Program-made: the position numbers and the translations under genes
Notes under the pieces: model-generated
The model's database searches: none
The model's input: only the letters and a program-made list of their open reading frames with translations
What the model was told of the DNA's origin: nothing
Shown here: one piece after another, positions 44,033-52,373 of the stretch
How positions within the stretch are numbered: position 1 is the stretch's first letter
How the letters are laid out: each line of letters starts with the position of its first letter
NCBI GenBank assembly: GCA_963743785.1
Contig: CAVURD010000020.1
Coordinates: 1-64,000, forward strand
Source of the DNA: Bog-473 sp963743785
GTDB taxonomy: Bacteria > Actinomycetota > Acidimicrobiia > Acidimicrobiales > RAAP-2
Length of the DNA: 64,000 nucleotides
Reading direction: 5' to 3'

Positions 44033-44781
44033 GCACCCAACGGGTGGCCATCGTGACCGGCGGCGGGTCCGGCATCGGGTTGGCCATCAGCAAACGCCTG
44101 GCGGCCGACGGCAACGCGGTGGCCATTTTCGACCGGGATGGTGCCACCGCCGAGGCGGCGACAGCCAAGATCGTGGCCTCGGGCGGCACCGCTCTGGGCT
44201 TGACCGTCGACGTGACCGATCGCCCCCGCATCGATGCCGCGGTCACCGAGGTCCGAGAGAGCCTGGGCCGACCGACCATCCTGGTCAACAGCGCTGGTCT
44301 GGACGGCTTCAGCCCGTTCCTCAAGATCACGGCCGAGGTCTGGAACCGCATCATCGCGGTCAACCTCACCGGGACCTTCGACTGCTGCCAGGCCGTGGTG
44401 CCCGACATGGTCGAGGAGAAGTGGGGCCGCATCGTGAACATCTCCTCATCGAGCGCCCAAGGGGGCCAGCCCATGATGACGCACTACGTGGCCACCAAGG
44501 CCGGCGTCATCGGGTTCACCAAGGCCCTGGCCCTCGAGCTGGGGCCGAAGGGCATCACGGTCAATACCATCCCGCCCGGATTCATCGATACCCCTATGTT
44601 GCGCGGCTCGGAGGCCCGGGGCCTCCTCGGTGACGGCGTCGATGCCCACGCGGCCAGGACGCCGGTGCGCCGGGTGGGCCAACCCGATGACATCGCGGCC
44701 GCCACGTCGTTCCTGGTGCGCGACGAGGCGAGTTACATCACCGGGCAGGTCATCGGTGTCAACGGCGGGCGCAATACCTGA
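44029..44781 (+). CDS. Short-chain dehydrogenase/reductase (SDR)
   Basis: A 250-residue classical SDR: TGGGSGIGLA, acidic FDRD after beta-2 (NAD preference), NSAG, serines in ISSSSAQGG, YVATKAG and the C-terminal PPGFIDTPM. Near the C-terminus, RRVGQPDDIAAATSFLVRDEASYITGQVIGVNGG is the standard FabG-like ending, so it could be a 3-oxoacyl or alcohol dehydrogenase. Coupled to the TauD-like gene upstream (ATGA) and to the CMD-like gene downstream (TGATG), which makes a three-gene translational chain. Confidence 0.9.
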   Translation: MSTQRVAIVTGGGSGIGLAISKRLAADGNAVAIFDRDGATAEAATAKIVASGGTALGLTVDVTDRPRIDAAVTEVRESLGRPTILVNSAGLDGFSPFLKITAEVWNRIIAVNLTGTFDCCQAVVPDMVEEKWGRIVNISSSSAQGGQPMMTHYVATKAGVIGFTKALALELGPKGITVNTIPPGFIDTPMLRGSEARGLLGDGVDAHAARTPVRRVGQPDDIAAATSFLVRDEASYITGQVIGVNGGRNT

Positions 44782-45353
44782 TGCCGCGCCTCGACCCCAT
44801 CCCGCCGAGGGAATGGCCGGACGAGATGCGGGCGGCGTTGGCCGCGCTGCGCCCGGCCAACGCGCGTCATCCCCGCCCCGAACAGAGGGATCGTCCCAAG
44901 GCGCTCAACGCCCTGGGCACGTTGGCCCACCATCCTGAACTGACGACGGCCTTCAACACCTTCAATGGCCACATCCTCTTCACCTCCACCTTGACCCCCC
45001 GTCAGCGTGAAACGGTGGTGCTCCGAGTGGCCGCCCTGCGGGAGTCGGAGTACGAATGGGCCCAGCACGCGGTCCTGGCGGGCGACGTGGGTCTCACGCC
45101 CGAGGACATCGCCCGGATCGCCGCCGGCCCGGAGGCCGAGGGTTGGTCCGATCTCGACGCCGCCATCGTCCGCGCCGTCGATGAGTTGATCGCCGACGCC
45201 ATGGTCTCCGATGGGACCTGGCAGACCCTGGCCGCCGAGTTCGACCCCCATCAGCTCATGGACCTGGTCTTCACCGTCGGCGCCTACGAGTTGCTGGCCA
45301 TGGCCTTCCGCTCCTTCGGCGTGGAGCTCGATGATGACCTCAGGCGGAAATGA
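44781..45353 (+). CDS. Carboxymuconolactone decarboxylase-family (AhpD-like fold) protein
   Basis: A 190-residue all-helical protein of the CMD family: LTPRQRETVVLRVAALRESEYEWAQHAVLAGDVGL is the signature, with Glu, Tyr, Trp and His of E-Y-x-W-x-x-H. The CxxC pair of peroxidase AhpD is absent, which favours the decarboxylase/gamma-lactone branch. Members in actinobacterial catabolic clusters are common and rarely characterised; a ring-lactone or beta-keto-acid step is conceivable. The start overlaps the SDR stop by one base. Its stop codon lies inside the inverted repeat at 45347. Confidence 0.84.
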   Translation: MPRLDPIPPREWPDEMRAALAALRPANARHPRPEQRDRPKALNALGTLAHHPELTTAFNTFNGHILFTSTLTPRQRETVVLRVAALRESEYEWAQHAVLAGDVGLTPEDIARIAAGPEAEGWSDLDAAIVRAVDELIADAMVSDGTWQTLAAEFDPHQLMDLVFTVGAYELLAMAFRSFGVELDDDLRRK

Positions 45354-45359
45354 TGTTCT
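45347..45359. promoter_or_regulatory. Candidate TetR-type operator (GAAA-N5-TTCT)
   Basis: GAAA-TGATG-TTCT, an exact match to the recurring pattern, overlapping the CMD-like stop codon and lying about 58 bp before the Rieske oxygenase start. The AT-richer TTTTTCAGAGATTGGTGATA that follows may contain the promoter. Confidence 0.5.
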
Positions 45360-45416
45360 GTTTTTCAGAGATTGGTGATATGGTGACCTTGGCTCGACCG
45401 GATCTGGAGGAACGAC

Positions 45417-46712
45417 GTGCCCCACTTCGCTAAGCCCGCCTCAGGCAGCTGGACGGAGGAGTATCCCGAACTGGGCACCGGTCCGGTGTCCTACGAGGAC
45501 TCCATCTCCCCGGAGCACTACGAGCTCGAACGCAAGGCCATCTTCTCCCGCACCTGGTTGAACGTCGGTCGGGCCGAGCAGCTGCCCCGCAAGGGCAGCT
45601 ACTTCACCAAGGAGATCGCCGCCGCCGGGACCTCCGTGGTGATCGTCCGGGGCACCGACGACGAAGTGCGGGCGTTCCACAACATCTGCCGCCACCGCGG
45701 CAACAAGTTGGTCTGGAACGACTACCCGGGCGAGGAAACCAGCGGCACCTGCCGGCAGTTCACCTGCAAGTACCACGGCTGGCGCTACGGCACCAACGGG
45801 GACCTCACCTTCATTCAACAGGAGGATGAGTTCTTCGACCTCGACAAGGCGGACTACGGCTTGGCCGAGGTACAGCTGGAGACCTGGGAGGGGTTCATCT
45901 TCATCAACCTCAACCCCGAGAACACCACCTCATTGGCCGACTACATGGGCGAGTTCGGGGCCGACCTGGCCGGCTACCCCTTCGGTGAGATGACCGAGGT
46001 CTTCAAGTACCGGGCCAACGTCGGCAGCAACTGGAAGCTCTTCATCGACGCCTTCGCCGAGTTTTACCACGCGCCAATTCTCCACGCCAAGCAGGCCACG
46101 GCCGAGGAGTCGCGCAAGCTTTCGGCGGTGGGGTTCGAAGCCCTGGCCTACAAGTTGGAAGGGCTGCACGGCATGGTGTCGTCGTGGGGCGGCATGTCGC
46201 CCCCCAAAGACCTCGACATGGTCAAGCCGATCGAACGGGTGCTGCACAGCGGACTCTTCGGCCCCTGGGCCAAGCCAGGCATCGACGGTCTCGACCACCT
46301 GCCCCCCGCCGTCAATCCGTCGGGCCACAAGGCCTGGGGCGTCGACACCTTCGTGTTCTTCCCCAACTTCATGCTCTTGATCTGGGAGCCGGGTTGGTAT
46401 CTGACCTATCACTACTGGCCGACGTCGTACAACACGCACATCTTCGAAGGCACGCTCTACTTCGCGCCGGCCAAGACGGCCTCCGAGCGGCTGCGCCAGG
46501 AGCTGGCGGCCGTGACCTTCAAGGAGTACGCCCTCCAGGACGGCAACACCCTCGAAGCGACGCAGACCATGCTCGAATCGCGGGCGGTGGCCCAGTTCCC
46601 CCTGAACGACCAGGAGATCCTGCTTCGGCAACTGCACAAGAACGCCCGGGATCACGTGGCTGCGTATCAGCAGGCCACGGTGACACCGGTCCAGATCGCG
46701 TCTGCGTCCTGA
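45417..46712 (+). CDS. Rieske non-haem iron oxygenase, alpha subunit
   Basis: A 431-residue ring-hydroxylating oxygenase. The Rieske [2Fe-2S] ligands are Cys91-x-His93 (CRHRG) and Cys117-x2-His120 (CKYHGW). The mononuclear iron is bound by His218 and His223 (FYHAPILH), and a later aspartate in LQDGNTLE is a plausible third ligand. The bridging residue three before His218 is Glu215, not Asp; glutamate also occurs here in many family members. It hydroxylates or demethylates a substrate with electrons from the reductase at 40346. The GTG at 45417 follows GGAGGAAC. No beta-subunit gene follows, so it is probably an alpha-only enzyme. Confidence 0.92.
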   Translation: MPHFAKPASGSWTEEYPELGTGPVSYEDSISPEHYELERKAIFSRTWLNVGRAEQLPRKGSYFTKEIAAAGTSVVIVRGTDDEVRAFHNICRHRGNKLVWNDYPGEETSGTCRQFTCKYHGWRYGTNGDLTFIQQEDEFFDLDKADYGLAEVQLETWEGFIFINLNPENTTSLADYMGEFGADLAGYPFGEMTEVFKYRANVGSNWKLFIDAFAEFYHAPILHAKQATAEESRKLSAVGFEALAYKLEGLHGMVSSWGGMSPPKDLDMVKPIERVLHSGLFGPWAKPGIDGLDHLPPAVNPSGHKAWGVDTFVFFPNFMLLIWEPGWYLTYHYWPTSYNTHIFEGTLYFAPAKTASERLRQELAAVTFKEYALQDGNTLEATQTMLESRAVAQFPLNDQEILLRQLHKNARDHVAAYQQATVTPVQIASAS

Positions 46713-46731
46713 GCCAGGAGACGAAATCGAC

Positions 46732-47058
46732 ATGCCGACCCTGCCCGCCGAATTCGCCGACCTCGAGCCCTTTGCCGGCTGGTCACTCGAGACCGAGAGC
46801 GAGCGCTATGCCAAGCGACTGGCCAGCACCATGGACGAGCTCCAGGCCTTCTACGACGCCGCCTTCCCGCGCCTGGGCGAGGCCACGGTGTACCTGGACA
46901 CGTTCGACCTGTCGGCGCTGCCCGAGGACGCGCAGCACTTGTTGTGGCTCTGCTACTCCCTGGTCAACGCCTCCTTCCCGGTGGAAGTGTGGCGACAGCC
47001 CAGGGTGCCCGACAGCGGAGCCGCCAGCATGGACATGCTGGTCGAACCGGCGGTATGA
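46732..47058 (+). CDS. Small conserved protein of unknown function following the Rieske oxygenase
   Basis: A 108-residue acidic protein (MPTLPAEFADLEPFAGWSLETESERYAKRLASTM...). It contains predicted helices with a Trp and Tyr-rich middle (LLWLCYSLVNASFPVEVW) and no motif I recognise. It begins 19 bp after the oxygenase stop, with GAGACGAA as ribosome-binding region, so the two are surely co-transcribed. The most likely role is as an accessory or assembly protein of the oxygenase, but that rests on position alone. It is too long and regular in codon use to be noise. Confidence 0.72.
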   Translation: MPTLPAEFADLEPFAGWSLETESERYAKRLASTMDELQAFYDAAFPRLGEATVYLDTFDLSALPEDAQHLLWLCYSLVNASFPVEVWRQPRVPDSGAASMDMLVEPAV

Positions 47059-47142
47059 CCAGCGCCCGGCGGGCCGCCGGCGTCGCCGGTGGCCGCCCAT
47101 TGGGACCAGGAGCACTTCGGAGGGTCGGGTAGTCTGTCCCAG

Positions 47143-47853
47143 GTGACGAAGACCCAGTTGGCGAGCGACGAATCCGAGTCCGACGGGGGCAGTTGGCGCG
47201 AACAAGCGGTGACGCGATCGCTCGATTCAGCCCGCAATCGAGCGGAAGTCCGGGTCCAGCGCTTTCTCGATGCCGCCACCGAGCTCTTCAACACCAGTCC
47301 CGGCAAGGAATTCACGGTCCAAGAGGTCGTGGAGCGCTCGGGCCAGTCGCTCCACAGCTTCTATCAGTACTTCGGGGGGAAGCACGAGCTGCTGCTGGCC
47401 CTCTTCGAGGAGTCGGTGCAGTCGGCGGCCGAGCATCTCCGGGAACAGGTGGCCGAGGAAAGCGATCCGCTCGAACGGCTCCACACCTTCGTGGTGGAGT
47501 ACTACCAAGCGTGCCGCCCCGCCCCCGACAGCGAGTCCACCAAGAACGGTGGCCTGCTCTTCATGGCCGAGTTCGCCCAGCAGCTGCTGACCGCACACCC
47601 GAAAGAGGCGGCCCGGGTCTTCGCCCCGATTGTGAGCCTCTTCGAGGAAGTGCTCCAGGAGGCGGTCGACGCCGGCGCCATCCGGTCCGGGCTCAGCGAA
47701 GGACCGATCGTCGGCATCGTGCTCGAGGCGATCATGTTCAACACCTTCTCGAGCACCATCGGTGGTCTCTCGGCCCGGCCCCATGTGGGCGATTCAGCCG
47801 AGTACCTCTGGGACCTGGTGGTGCACGGCATCGGCACCGGTTCGGGCGCCTGA
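47143..47853 (+). CDS. TetR/AcrR-family transcriptional regulator
   Basis: A 236-residue TetR protein. The helix-turn-helix is RVQRFLDAATELFNTSPGKEFTVQEVVERSGQSLHSFYQYFGGKHELLLALF, followed by a ligand domain. Its last 96 residues match the partial TetR at 63651 at about three in four positions. GTG 47143 was chosen: TAGTCT at 47129-47134 lies at the right distance for a -10 element of a leaderless mRNA starting there, while GTG 47089 would add an unrelated extension. It follows the Rieske gene set and is the leading candidate to bind the recurring inverted repeat (inference from position and copy number). Confidence 0.88.
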   Translation: MTKTQLASDESESDGGSWREQAVTRSLDSARNRAEVRVQRFLDAATELFNTSPGKEFTVQEVVERSGQSLHSFYQYFGGKHELLLALFEESVQSAAEHLREQVAEESDPLERLHTFVVEYYQACRPAPDSESTKNGGLLFMAEFAQQLLTAHPKEAARVFAPIVSLFEEVLQEAVDAGAIRSGLSEGPIVGIVLEAIMFNTFSSTIGGLSARPHVGDSAEYLWDLVVHGIGTGSGA

Positions 47854-47864
47854 CCGACCCGCTG

Positions 47865-47908
47865 CACCCGGCCCCGGCCAGCTCGGCTCAGGCGGCCGGG
47901 GCCGGGTG
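47865..47908. terminator. Perfect 15-bp stem between convergent genes (probable bidirectional terminator)
   Basis: CACCCGGCCCCGGCC at 47865-47879 is fully complementary to GGCCGGGGCCGGGTG at 47894-47908, leaving a 14-nt loop. It begins 12 bp after the TetR stop and its right arm is part of the 3' coding end of the facing amidohydrolase. There is no U-run, so termination would be of the GC-stem type seen in actinobacteria. Confidence 0.65.
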
Positions 47909-49144
47909 TCGGTAGACCTTCCCGCCCTTCATCACGAACTGCACCTGTTCGGTCACCCCGATATCGGCCAGCGGATCGCCCGGCACGGCGATGATGTCGG
48001 CGAGGAGTCCCGCCTCGAGTCGGCCCCGGTCGTCGACGTCGATCAGCTCGGCCGAGACCAGGGTGGCGGCCCGGATGGCCTGCAGCGGCGTCATGCCGCG
48101 GTCGACCAGGGCGATCAGTTCCCTGGCGTTCTTCCCGTGGGGAATGGCCGGCGCGTCCGTCCCGCAGGCGATGCGGGCCCCGCGGGCCACGGCCTTGCGG
48201 ATGGTCTCCTTGGCCCTCGGGAACACCTCGGCCGCCTTGGCCTGGAGCTCGGGCGCCGCCTGCGAGACGTCCATGCCGTCGGCCAGGTAGGTGGTGGGGA
48301 CCAGGAACCGCTCCAGTTCGATGAAGCGGTCGAGCGTCTCGTCGGTCATGAGCGACCCGTGCTCGATGCAGTCGATGCCCGCTTCGATGGCGGCGCGGAT
48401 GCCGTCGTCGCCGTGGGCGTGGGCCGCCACCTTGAGCCCGGCCCGGTGCGCTTCGTCGACGATGGCCCGCAGCTCCTCGTCGGAGTACTGCTGGGCGCCG
48501 GCCGGGCCGGTGTGGGACATGACGCCGCCCGAGGCGCAGACCTTGATGACCTTGGCGCCGTACTTGATCTGATAGCGCACCGCCTTGCGGACTTCGCTGA
48601 TCCCGTTGGCGATGCCCTCTTCCACCGTCAAGGGTAGGACGTGGGGGGCGAAGGCCTGGAACATGGTGGGGTCGAGATGGCCGCCGGTAGGGCAGATGGC
48701 GTGCCCGGCCGGGACGATGCGCGGGCCGTCGATCCACCCCAGGTCGATGGCCTTCTTCAGCGCCACGTCGAGGAGCAGCCCGCCGGTCTGAATGAACAGC
48801 CCGAGGTTGCGCACCGTGGTGAACCCGGCTTGGAGGGTGCGGCGGGCGTTGGCCACGGCCCGCAGGGTGCGCACGGCGGGATCGTCCTGTACCGCGGTCA
48901 GAGGGCTGCGGTGGTCGGGCCCGCCCAGGAGCAGGTTGACCTCCATGTCCATCAGGCCGGGCAGCAGCGTGAGGTCGCCGAGGTCGATGGTGACGGTGCC
49001 CTCCGGCAGCGTGGTCGGGGCCAGCGCCACGATGCGGTCATCGGTGACGAGGAGATGGCCCGGCGTGACGTACTCGCCGGTGAGGACATCGAGCATGCGG
49101 GCGCTCCGCAATGCGTAGTGCGTCGGTACGTGGGGGCGGGGCAT
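47888..49144 (-). CDS. Imidazolonepropionase/prolidase-like amidohydrolase with altered metal site
   Basis: A 418-residue amidohydrolase-superfamily protein with the small beta-sandwich plus TIM barrel: RSARMLDVLTGEY, LLPGLMDMEVNLL, the lysine strand KVIKVCASGGVMSHTG, histidines in VAAHAHGDDGIRAAIEAG and IEHGS, and the aspartate of ACGTDAP. The first metal motif, normally H-x-H after GLID, is MEVN here, so two usual ligands are missing while the others remain. Relatives include peptidases and carboxypeptidases acting on N-acyl or proline peptides. It may bind one metal or none. ATG 49144 is the start. It converges with the TetR gene and is divergent from a CoA-transferase. Confidence 0.84.
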   Translation of the reverse strand: MPRPHVPTHYALRSARMLDVLTGEYVTPGHLLVTDDRIVALAPTTLPEGTVTIDLGDLTLLPGLMDMEVNLLLGGPDHRSPLTAVQDDPAVRTLRAVANARRTLQAGFTTVRNLGLFIQTGGLLLDVALKKAIDLGWIDGPRIVPAGHAICPTGGHLDPTMFQAFAPHVLPLTVEEGIANGISEVRKAVRYQIKYGAKVIKVCASGGVMSHTGPAGAQQYSDEELRAIVDEAHRAGLKVAAHAHGDDGIRAAIEAGIDCIEHGSLMTDETLDRFIELERFLVPTTYLADGMDVSQAAPELQAKAAEVFPRAKETIRKAVARGARIACGTDAPAIPHGKNARELIALVDRGMTPLQAIRAATLVSAELIDVDDRGRLEAGLLADIIAVPGDPLADIGVTEQVQFVMKGGKVYRHPAPAA

Positions 49145-49467
49145 GGTGCGCTCCTTTGACGTGGATGACCATCAGATGGCCCGGCTGCAGTATGGCGTTA
49201 TTGAATTATGAGAATCCCGCTATCGTAGCAACCACCGGACCGGGCTCGTCGGGGTCCACCGACGGATCGATCGCGCACTCCTCGCCGGGGGTCGCAGGCA
49301 CACGCAAGCGGACGGCTCCCCGGTTGAGAATGATCCTCTGGTAGATCTAGAATCTGAATTGCTGGCACCTCGAGGGCTGAGTCGCAGCTCTGATCCAACG
49401 GGTTGGTGCGAGTGTGGGGGCACGACGACGGCATTCCCCGCCCCGCGGAGATCGTTGGAGGTGCGGT
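49145..49467. other. Intergenic divergent promoter region (amidohydrolase / CoA-transferase)
   Basis: About 320 bp without a gene. Two AT-richer patches are visible: near 49195-49215 (GTTATTGAATTATGAGAATCC), probably the leftward promoter, and near 49325-49365 (TTGAGAATGATCCTCT, then GTAGATCTAGAATCTGAATT), probably the rightward one. The first contains AGAATCCCGCTAT and the second AGAATGATCCTCT; over 19 bp (GAGAAT...GTAG) the two patches agree at 13 positions. GTTGGAGGTGCG before 49468 is the ribosome-binding site. Confidence 0.5.
49327..49339. promoter_or_regulatory. Candidate TetR-type operator, one mismatch
   Basis: AGAA-TGATC-CTCT matches the recurring repeat with one mismatch in the right arm. 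It lies about 130 bp upstream of the CoA-transferase start, in the rightward promoter patch. Confidence 0.4.
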
Positions 49468-50685
49468 GTGACCGCTGTTCTAAAAGGCGTCAGGATCCTC
49501 GAGGTGGCCGAGCACACTTTTGTGCCGGCCGCTTCGGCCCTCTTGTCGGACTGGGGGGCCGAGGTCATCAAGATCGAGCACGTCGAGCGGGGCGATGCCA
49601 TGCGTGGCCTGGCCTCGACCGGCCTGGCCATCGTGCCCAGCGACGTGCATGTGCTGTTGGAGCACTCCAATCGGGGCAAGCACAGCTTGGGCCTCGACCT
49701 GACGACCCCCGACGGCCTCGAGATCCTCTACAAGCTGGCCGCCACCTCCGACGTCTTCCTGACCAACAAGCTGCCCAGCGTCCGCAAGAAGCTGCACATC
49801 AGCGTCGAAGAGATCCGGGCCGCCAACGAGCGCATCATCTACGTGCGGGGTACGGGCCAGGGGGAGCGCGGGCCCGACGCCGACAAGGGCGCCTACGACT
49901 CGCTGGCCTTCTGGGCCCGGGCCGGTGTGGCCATGGGGGCCAAGCGTCCCGAGTACGACCTCACGCCGGTGCCACCGGCGCCGGGCTTCGGTGATTCCAT
50001 CGGCGGCATGACCATTGCCGGCGGCATCATGGGCGCCCTGTTTCACCGGGAACGCACCGGAGAAGCGACCATCGTGGACGTCTCGCTGCTCGGAGTGGGA
50101 CTGTGGGCCATGGGGCAAGCAATGGCCCTGTCGTTGGTGCTCAATGTGCCCTGGGCGCCGCCGTCGAACGATCGACTCTCGGCCAATCCGTTGTCGCGCA
50201 ACTATGTGACCAAGGACGGCTACGACATCGCCTTCACGTGTCTGCAGGCCGGCAAATTCTGGCCCAATTTCTGTGAGGTGGTGGGCCGTCCGGATCTGGC
50301 CAGCGACGAACGATTCCACGACCACGCCTCGCTCATGGCCAACAGCACCGCCGCCGTCGCCGAGTTGGACGCCATGTTCGCCACGGCCACCTTGGATGAG
50401 TGGCGCGTGCGGCTGGAGCCCTTCACCGGACAATGGGCCATGGTGCAGACCTCCCTCCAGGCGGCGGACGACCCGCAGACCGTGGCCAACGGCTATCTGC
50501 AGGAGTGTCAGACGGCCTCTGGCACCCCGTTCCGCCTAGTGGCCGCCCCGGTCCAATTCGACGAGGAACCGGCCGTGCCACAGCGGGCTCCCGAGTTCAA
50601 CGAGCATGGGGATAGCATCCTGGCCGACATCGGCCTCGACATGGACGCCATCCTCGACCTCAAGATCCGCGGCATCGTCGCCTGA
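49468..50685 (+). CDS. CaiB/BaiF family III CoA-transferase
   Basis: A 405-residue family III CoA-transferase: LKGVRILEVAEHTFVPAASALLSDWGAEVIKIEHVERGDAMRG, HSNRGKHSLGLDL, IIYVRGTGQGERGP, and the catalytic-aspartate region GFGDSIGGMTIAGGIMGALF, where Asp of GDS is the expected acyl carrier. The C-terminal domain (ASGTPFRLVAAPVQFDEEP) is complete. It forms or exchanges CoA esters of a pathway acid; racemase relatives cannot be excluded. GTG 49468 was chosen because GGAGG precedes it by about 7 bp and TAVLKGVRI begins the first strand. The SDR follows 31 bp downstream. Confidence 0.9.
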   Translation: MTAVLKGVRILEVAEHTFVPAASALLSDWGAEVIKIEHVERGDAMRGLASTGLAIVPSDVHVLLEHSNRGKHSLGLDLTTPDGLEILYKLAATSDVFLTNKLPSVRKKLHISVEEIRAANERIIYVRGTGQGERGPDADKGAYDSLAFWARAGVAMGAKRPEYDLTPVPPAPGFGDSIGGMTIAGGIMGALFHRERTGEATIVDVSLLGVGLWAMGQAMALSLVLNVPWAPPSNDRLSANPLSRNYVTKDGYDIAFTCLQAGKFWPNFCEVVGRPDLASDERFHDHASLMANSTAAVAELDAMFATATLDEWRVRLEPFTGQWAMVQTSLQAADDPQTVANGYLQECQTASGTPFRLVAAPVQFDEEPAVPQRAPEFNEHGDSILADIGLDMDAILDLKIRGIVA

Positions 50686-50716
50686 CGGCACCGCTTTCCC
50701 CGTGGGAGACAACGAC

Positions 50717-51541
50717 ATGAGCACCTTTGATGCATTCCGATATGACGGCAAGCGGGTCCTGGTGGTGGGTGGCGCCACCGGAATGGGCGCGGCCGCCGCG
50801 CAGCTGACGCTCGACGCCGGGGCCGAGGTCGTGGTGATGGACTTCGCCGATGTCACCCTCGAGGGAGCCCGAGCCATCCACGTCAACCTGGCCGAGAAGG
50901 ACTCGATCGACGCCGCCATCGCCGAGTGCGGGGGTCACGTGGACGTCCTGCTGTCGTGTGCCGGGGTGGCCGATGGCACGCCCGGTATCGAAAAGATCAA
51001 CTTCATCGGACACCGTCACATGATCGACACCATGCTGGCCAACGGCATGCTCGGTCGGGGCTCGAGTATCGGGTTCATCTCCTCGGCCGCCGGTCTGGGC
51101 TGGCAGAACCACCTCGAAGAGCTGGGCGAGTACCTGGCCACGCCGGATTGGGACAGCGCCGTGGCGTGGGTGGCGGCTCACAACAAGGCCGACTACATGT
51201 CGACCAAGCAGGCCATCTGTGCCTACGTGTCAAGCCAGGCCTTCCCCCTCCTCAAGCAAGGCATCCGTATCAACGGCATCTGCCCGGGACCGACCGAGAC
51301 CCCACTGGCCCTGGCCAACAAGGACCAGTGGCTGGGCTTCGGTAGCGACTACCGAGCCGACCTGGGCATCGAGGCGGCCACACCGCTGGAGCAGGCCTAC
51401 CCCCTGGTCTTCTTGTGCAGTGACGCCGCCGCCGGCATCGCCGGCATCGTGATGGTCACCGACGCCGGCTACTTCGCCTCGGGTGCCACAGGGTCGTACC
51501 CGGCGGCGTCACCGGTCACCGATTTTCTCCTCAGCCTCTGA
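50717..51541 (+). CDS. Short-chain dehydrogenase/reductase (SDR, hydroxysteroid-dehydrogenase-like)
   Basis: A 274-residue SDR with a degenerate nucleotide loop VGGATGMGAAAAQ, acidic VVMDFADV after beta-2 (NAD), an active-site serine region ISSAAGLGWQNHLEE, and YMSTKQAICAYV as the Tyr-x3-Lys pair. The longer loop before the tyrosine (LEELGEYLATPDWDSAVAWVAAHNKADY) and the C-terminal PGPTETPLA resemble 3alpha-hydroxysteroid dehydrogenase-type enzymes. It probably oxidises a hydroxyl on a cyclic or CoA-bound intermediate. ATG 50717 follows GGGAGACAACGAC. It is co-directional with the CoA-transferase and converges with the next SDR. Confidence 0.88.
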   Translation: MSTFDAFRYDGKRVLVVGGATGMGAAAAQLTLDAGAEVVVMDFADVTLEGARAIHVNLAEKDSIDAAIAECGGHVDVLLSCAGVADGTPGIEKINFIGHRHMIDTMLANGMLGRGSSIGFISSAAGLGWQNHLEELGEYLATPDWDSAVAWVAAHNKADYMSTKQAICAYVSSQAFPLLKQGIRINGICPGPTETPLALANKDQWLGFGSDYRADLGIEAATPLEQAYPLVFLCSDAAAGIAGIVMVTDAGYFASGATGSYPAASPVTDFLLSL

Positions 51542-51590
51542 TCAACCCTCGGCAGCCACCCTCGGGTTGGCGCCACCCGGCCCTGATCGT

Positions 51591-52337
51591 TCAGCCCGGG
51601 CGACGCGGGATGACGGCCACCGTCGGGATGGTGGCCGTGCCGCCGCACTGCACCACGGCGTCGACGATCCGGATCAGTTCCTCGACATCCATGAGCGCGC
51701 CGCTCAGGAGATTGCCGGACTCCCACAGGGGGTGGAGGTCCATGAAGACCTCCATGTCCCACCCCGAGGCGAATTCGGTGGTCGAGGCCCCTTCGCCGCC
51801 GGCGCAATCGCCCACAATGACCCGGGTGAAGCCGACCGTGGGATGCTCGACCCGATAGGCCTCGACCATGGAGCCCAGGGCCGCCTTGCTGGCGGCATAG
51901 GCACCCAGCCCCGGCCAGGGGGGGGTCATCGAACCGGCCACCGAGGACAGGTAGACGGCCACACCGGTGGATGCAGTGAGAAACGGCATGGCGGCATTGG
52001 TGACCAGGGCGGCCCCGATGACGTTGGTGTCGAAGGTGTGGCGCCAGTCCTCGGTCGTGAGGTCGACCAGGCGGCCGAGCGTGCCCACGCCGGGGGCGTA
52101 AACCAGGGCGTCGATCCCGCCCAAGCCGGCAGCCGCTTCGTCAATGGCGGTCTGGCACGACGCCACGTCCTTGACATCGCAGGCGATGGCCAGGGCATCA
52201 GGGCCGGCTTCCTTGGCCGCGTCGGTCAGGCGGTCGAGTCGCCGGGCCAGCAGGGCGACCGTGGCCCCACGCTGACCCAGGCCGATGGCGATGGATCGGC
52301 CGAGACCGCTGGACGCACCGATGACGACAGTGTTCAT
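51591..52337 (-). CDS. Short-chain dehydrogenase/reductase (SDR)
   Basis: A 248-residue SDR: VVIGASSGLGRSIA nucleotide loop, basic LARRLDRL after beta-2 (suggesting NADP preference), VYAPG in place of the usual NNAG, SSVAGSMTPPWPG serine region and YAASKAAL. The C-terminal half is atypical: GDCAGGEGASTTEFASGWD instead of PG-x-TPM, then an acidic stretch rich in Leu and Met. A reductase role on a small carbonyl is the simplest guess. It is directed leftward like the P450 upstream (37 bp gap) and probably co-transcribed with it. Confidence 0.87.
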   Translation of the reverse strand: MNTVVIGASSGLGRSIAIGLGQRGATVALLARRLDRLTDAAKEAGPDALAIACDVKDVASCQTAIDEAAAGLGGIDALVYAPGVGTLGRLVDLTTEDWRHTFDTNVIGAALVTNAAMPFLTASTGVAVYLSSVAGSMTPPWPGLGAYAASKAALGSMVEAYRVEHPTVGFTRVIVGDCAGGEGASTTEFASGWDMEVFMDLHPLWESGNLLSGALMDVEELIRIVDAVVQCGGTATIPTVAVIPRRPG

Positions 52338-52373
52338 GGACGTACGCTCCTCATCAGAACAGTGGAGAAGTGA

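Noticed and set aside
49211..49223. AGAATCCCGCTAT as an operator copy before the leftward amidohydrolase
   Set aside because: Two mismatches in the right arm; noted only in the intergenic description.
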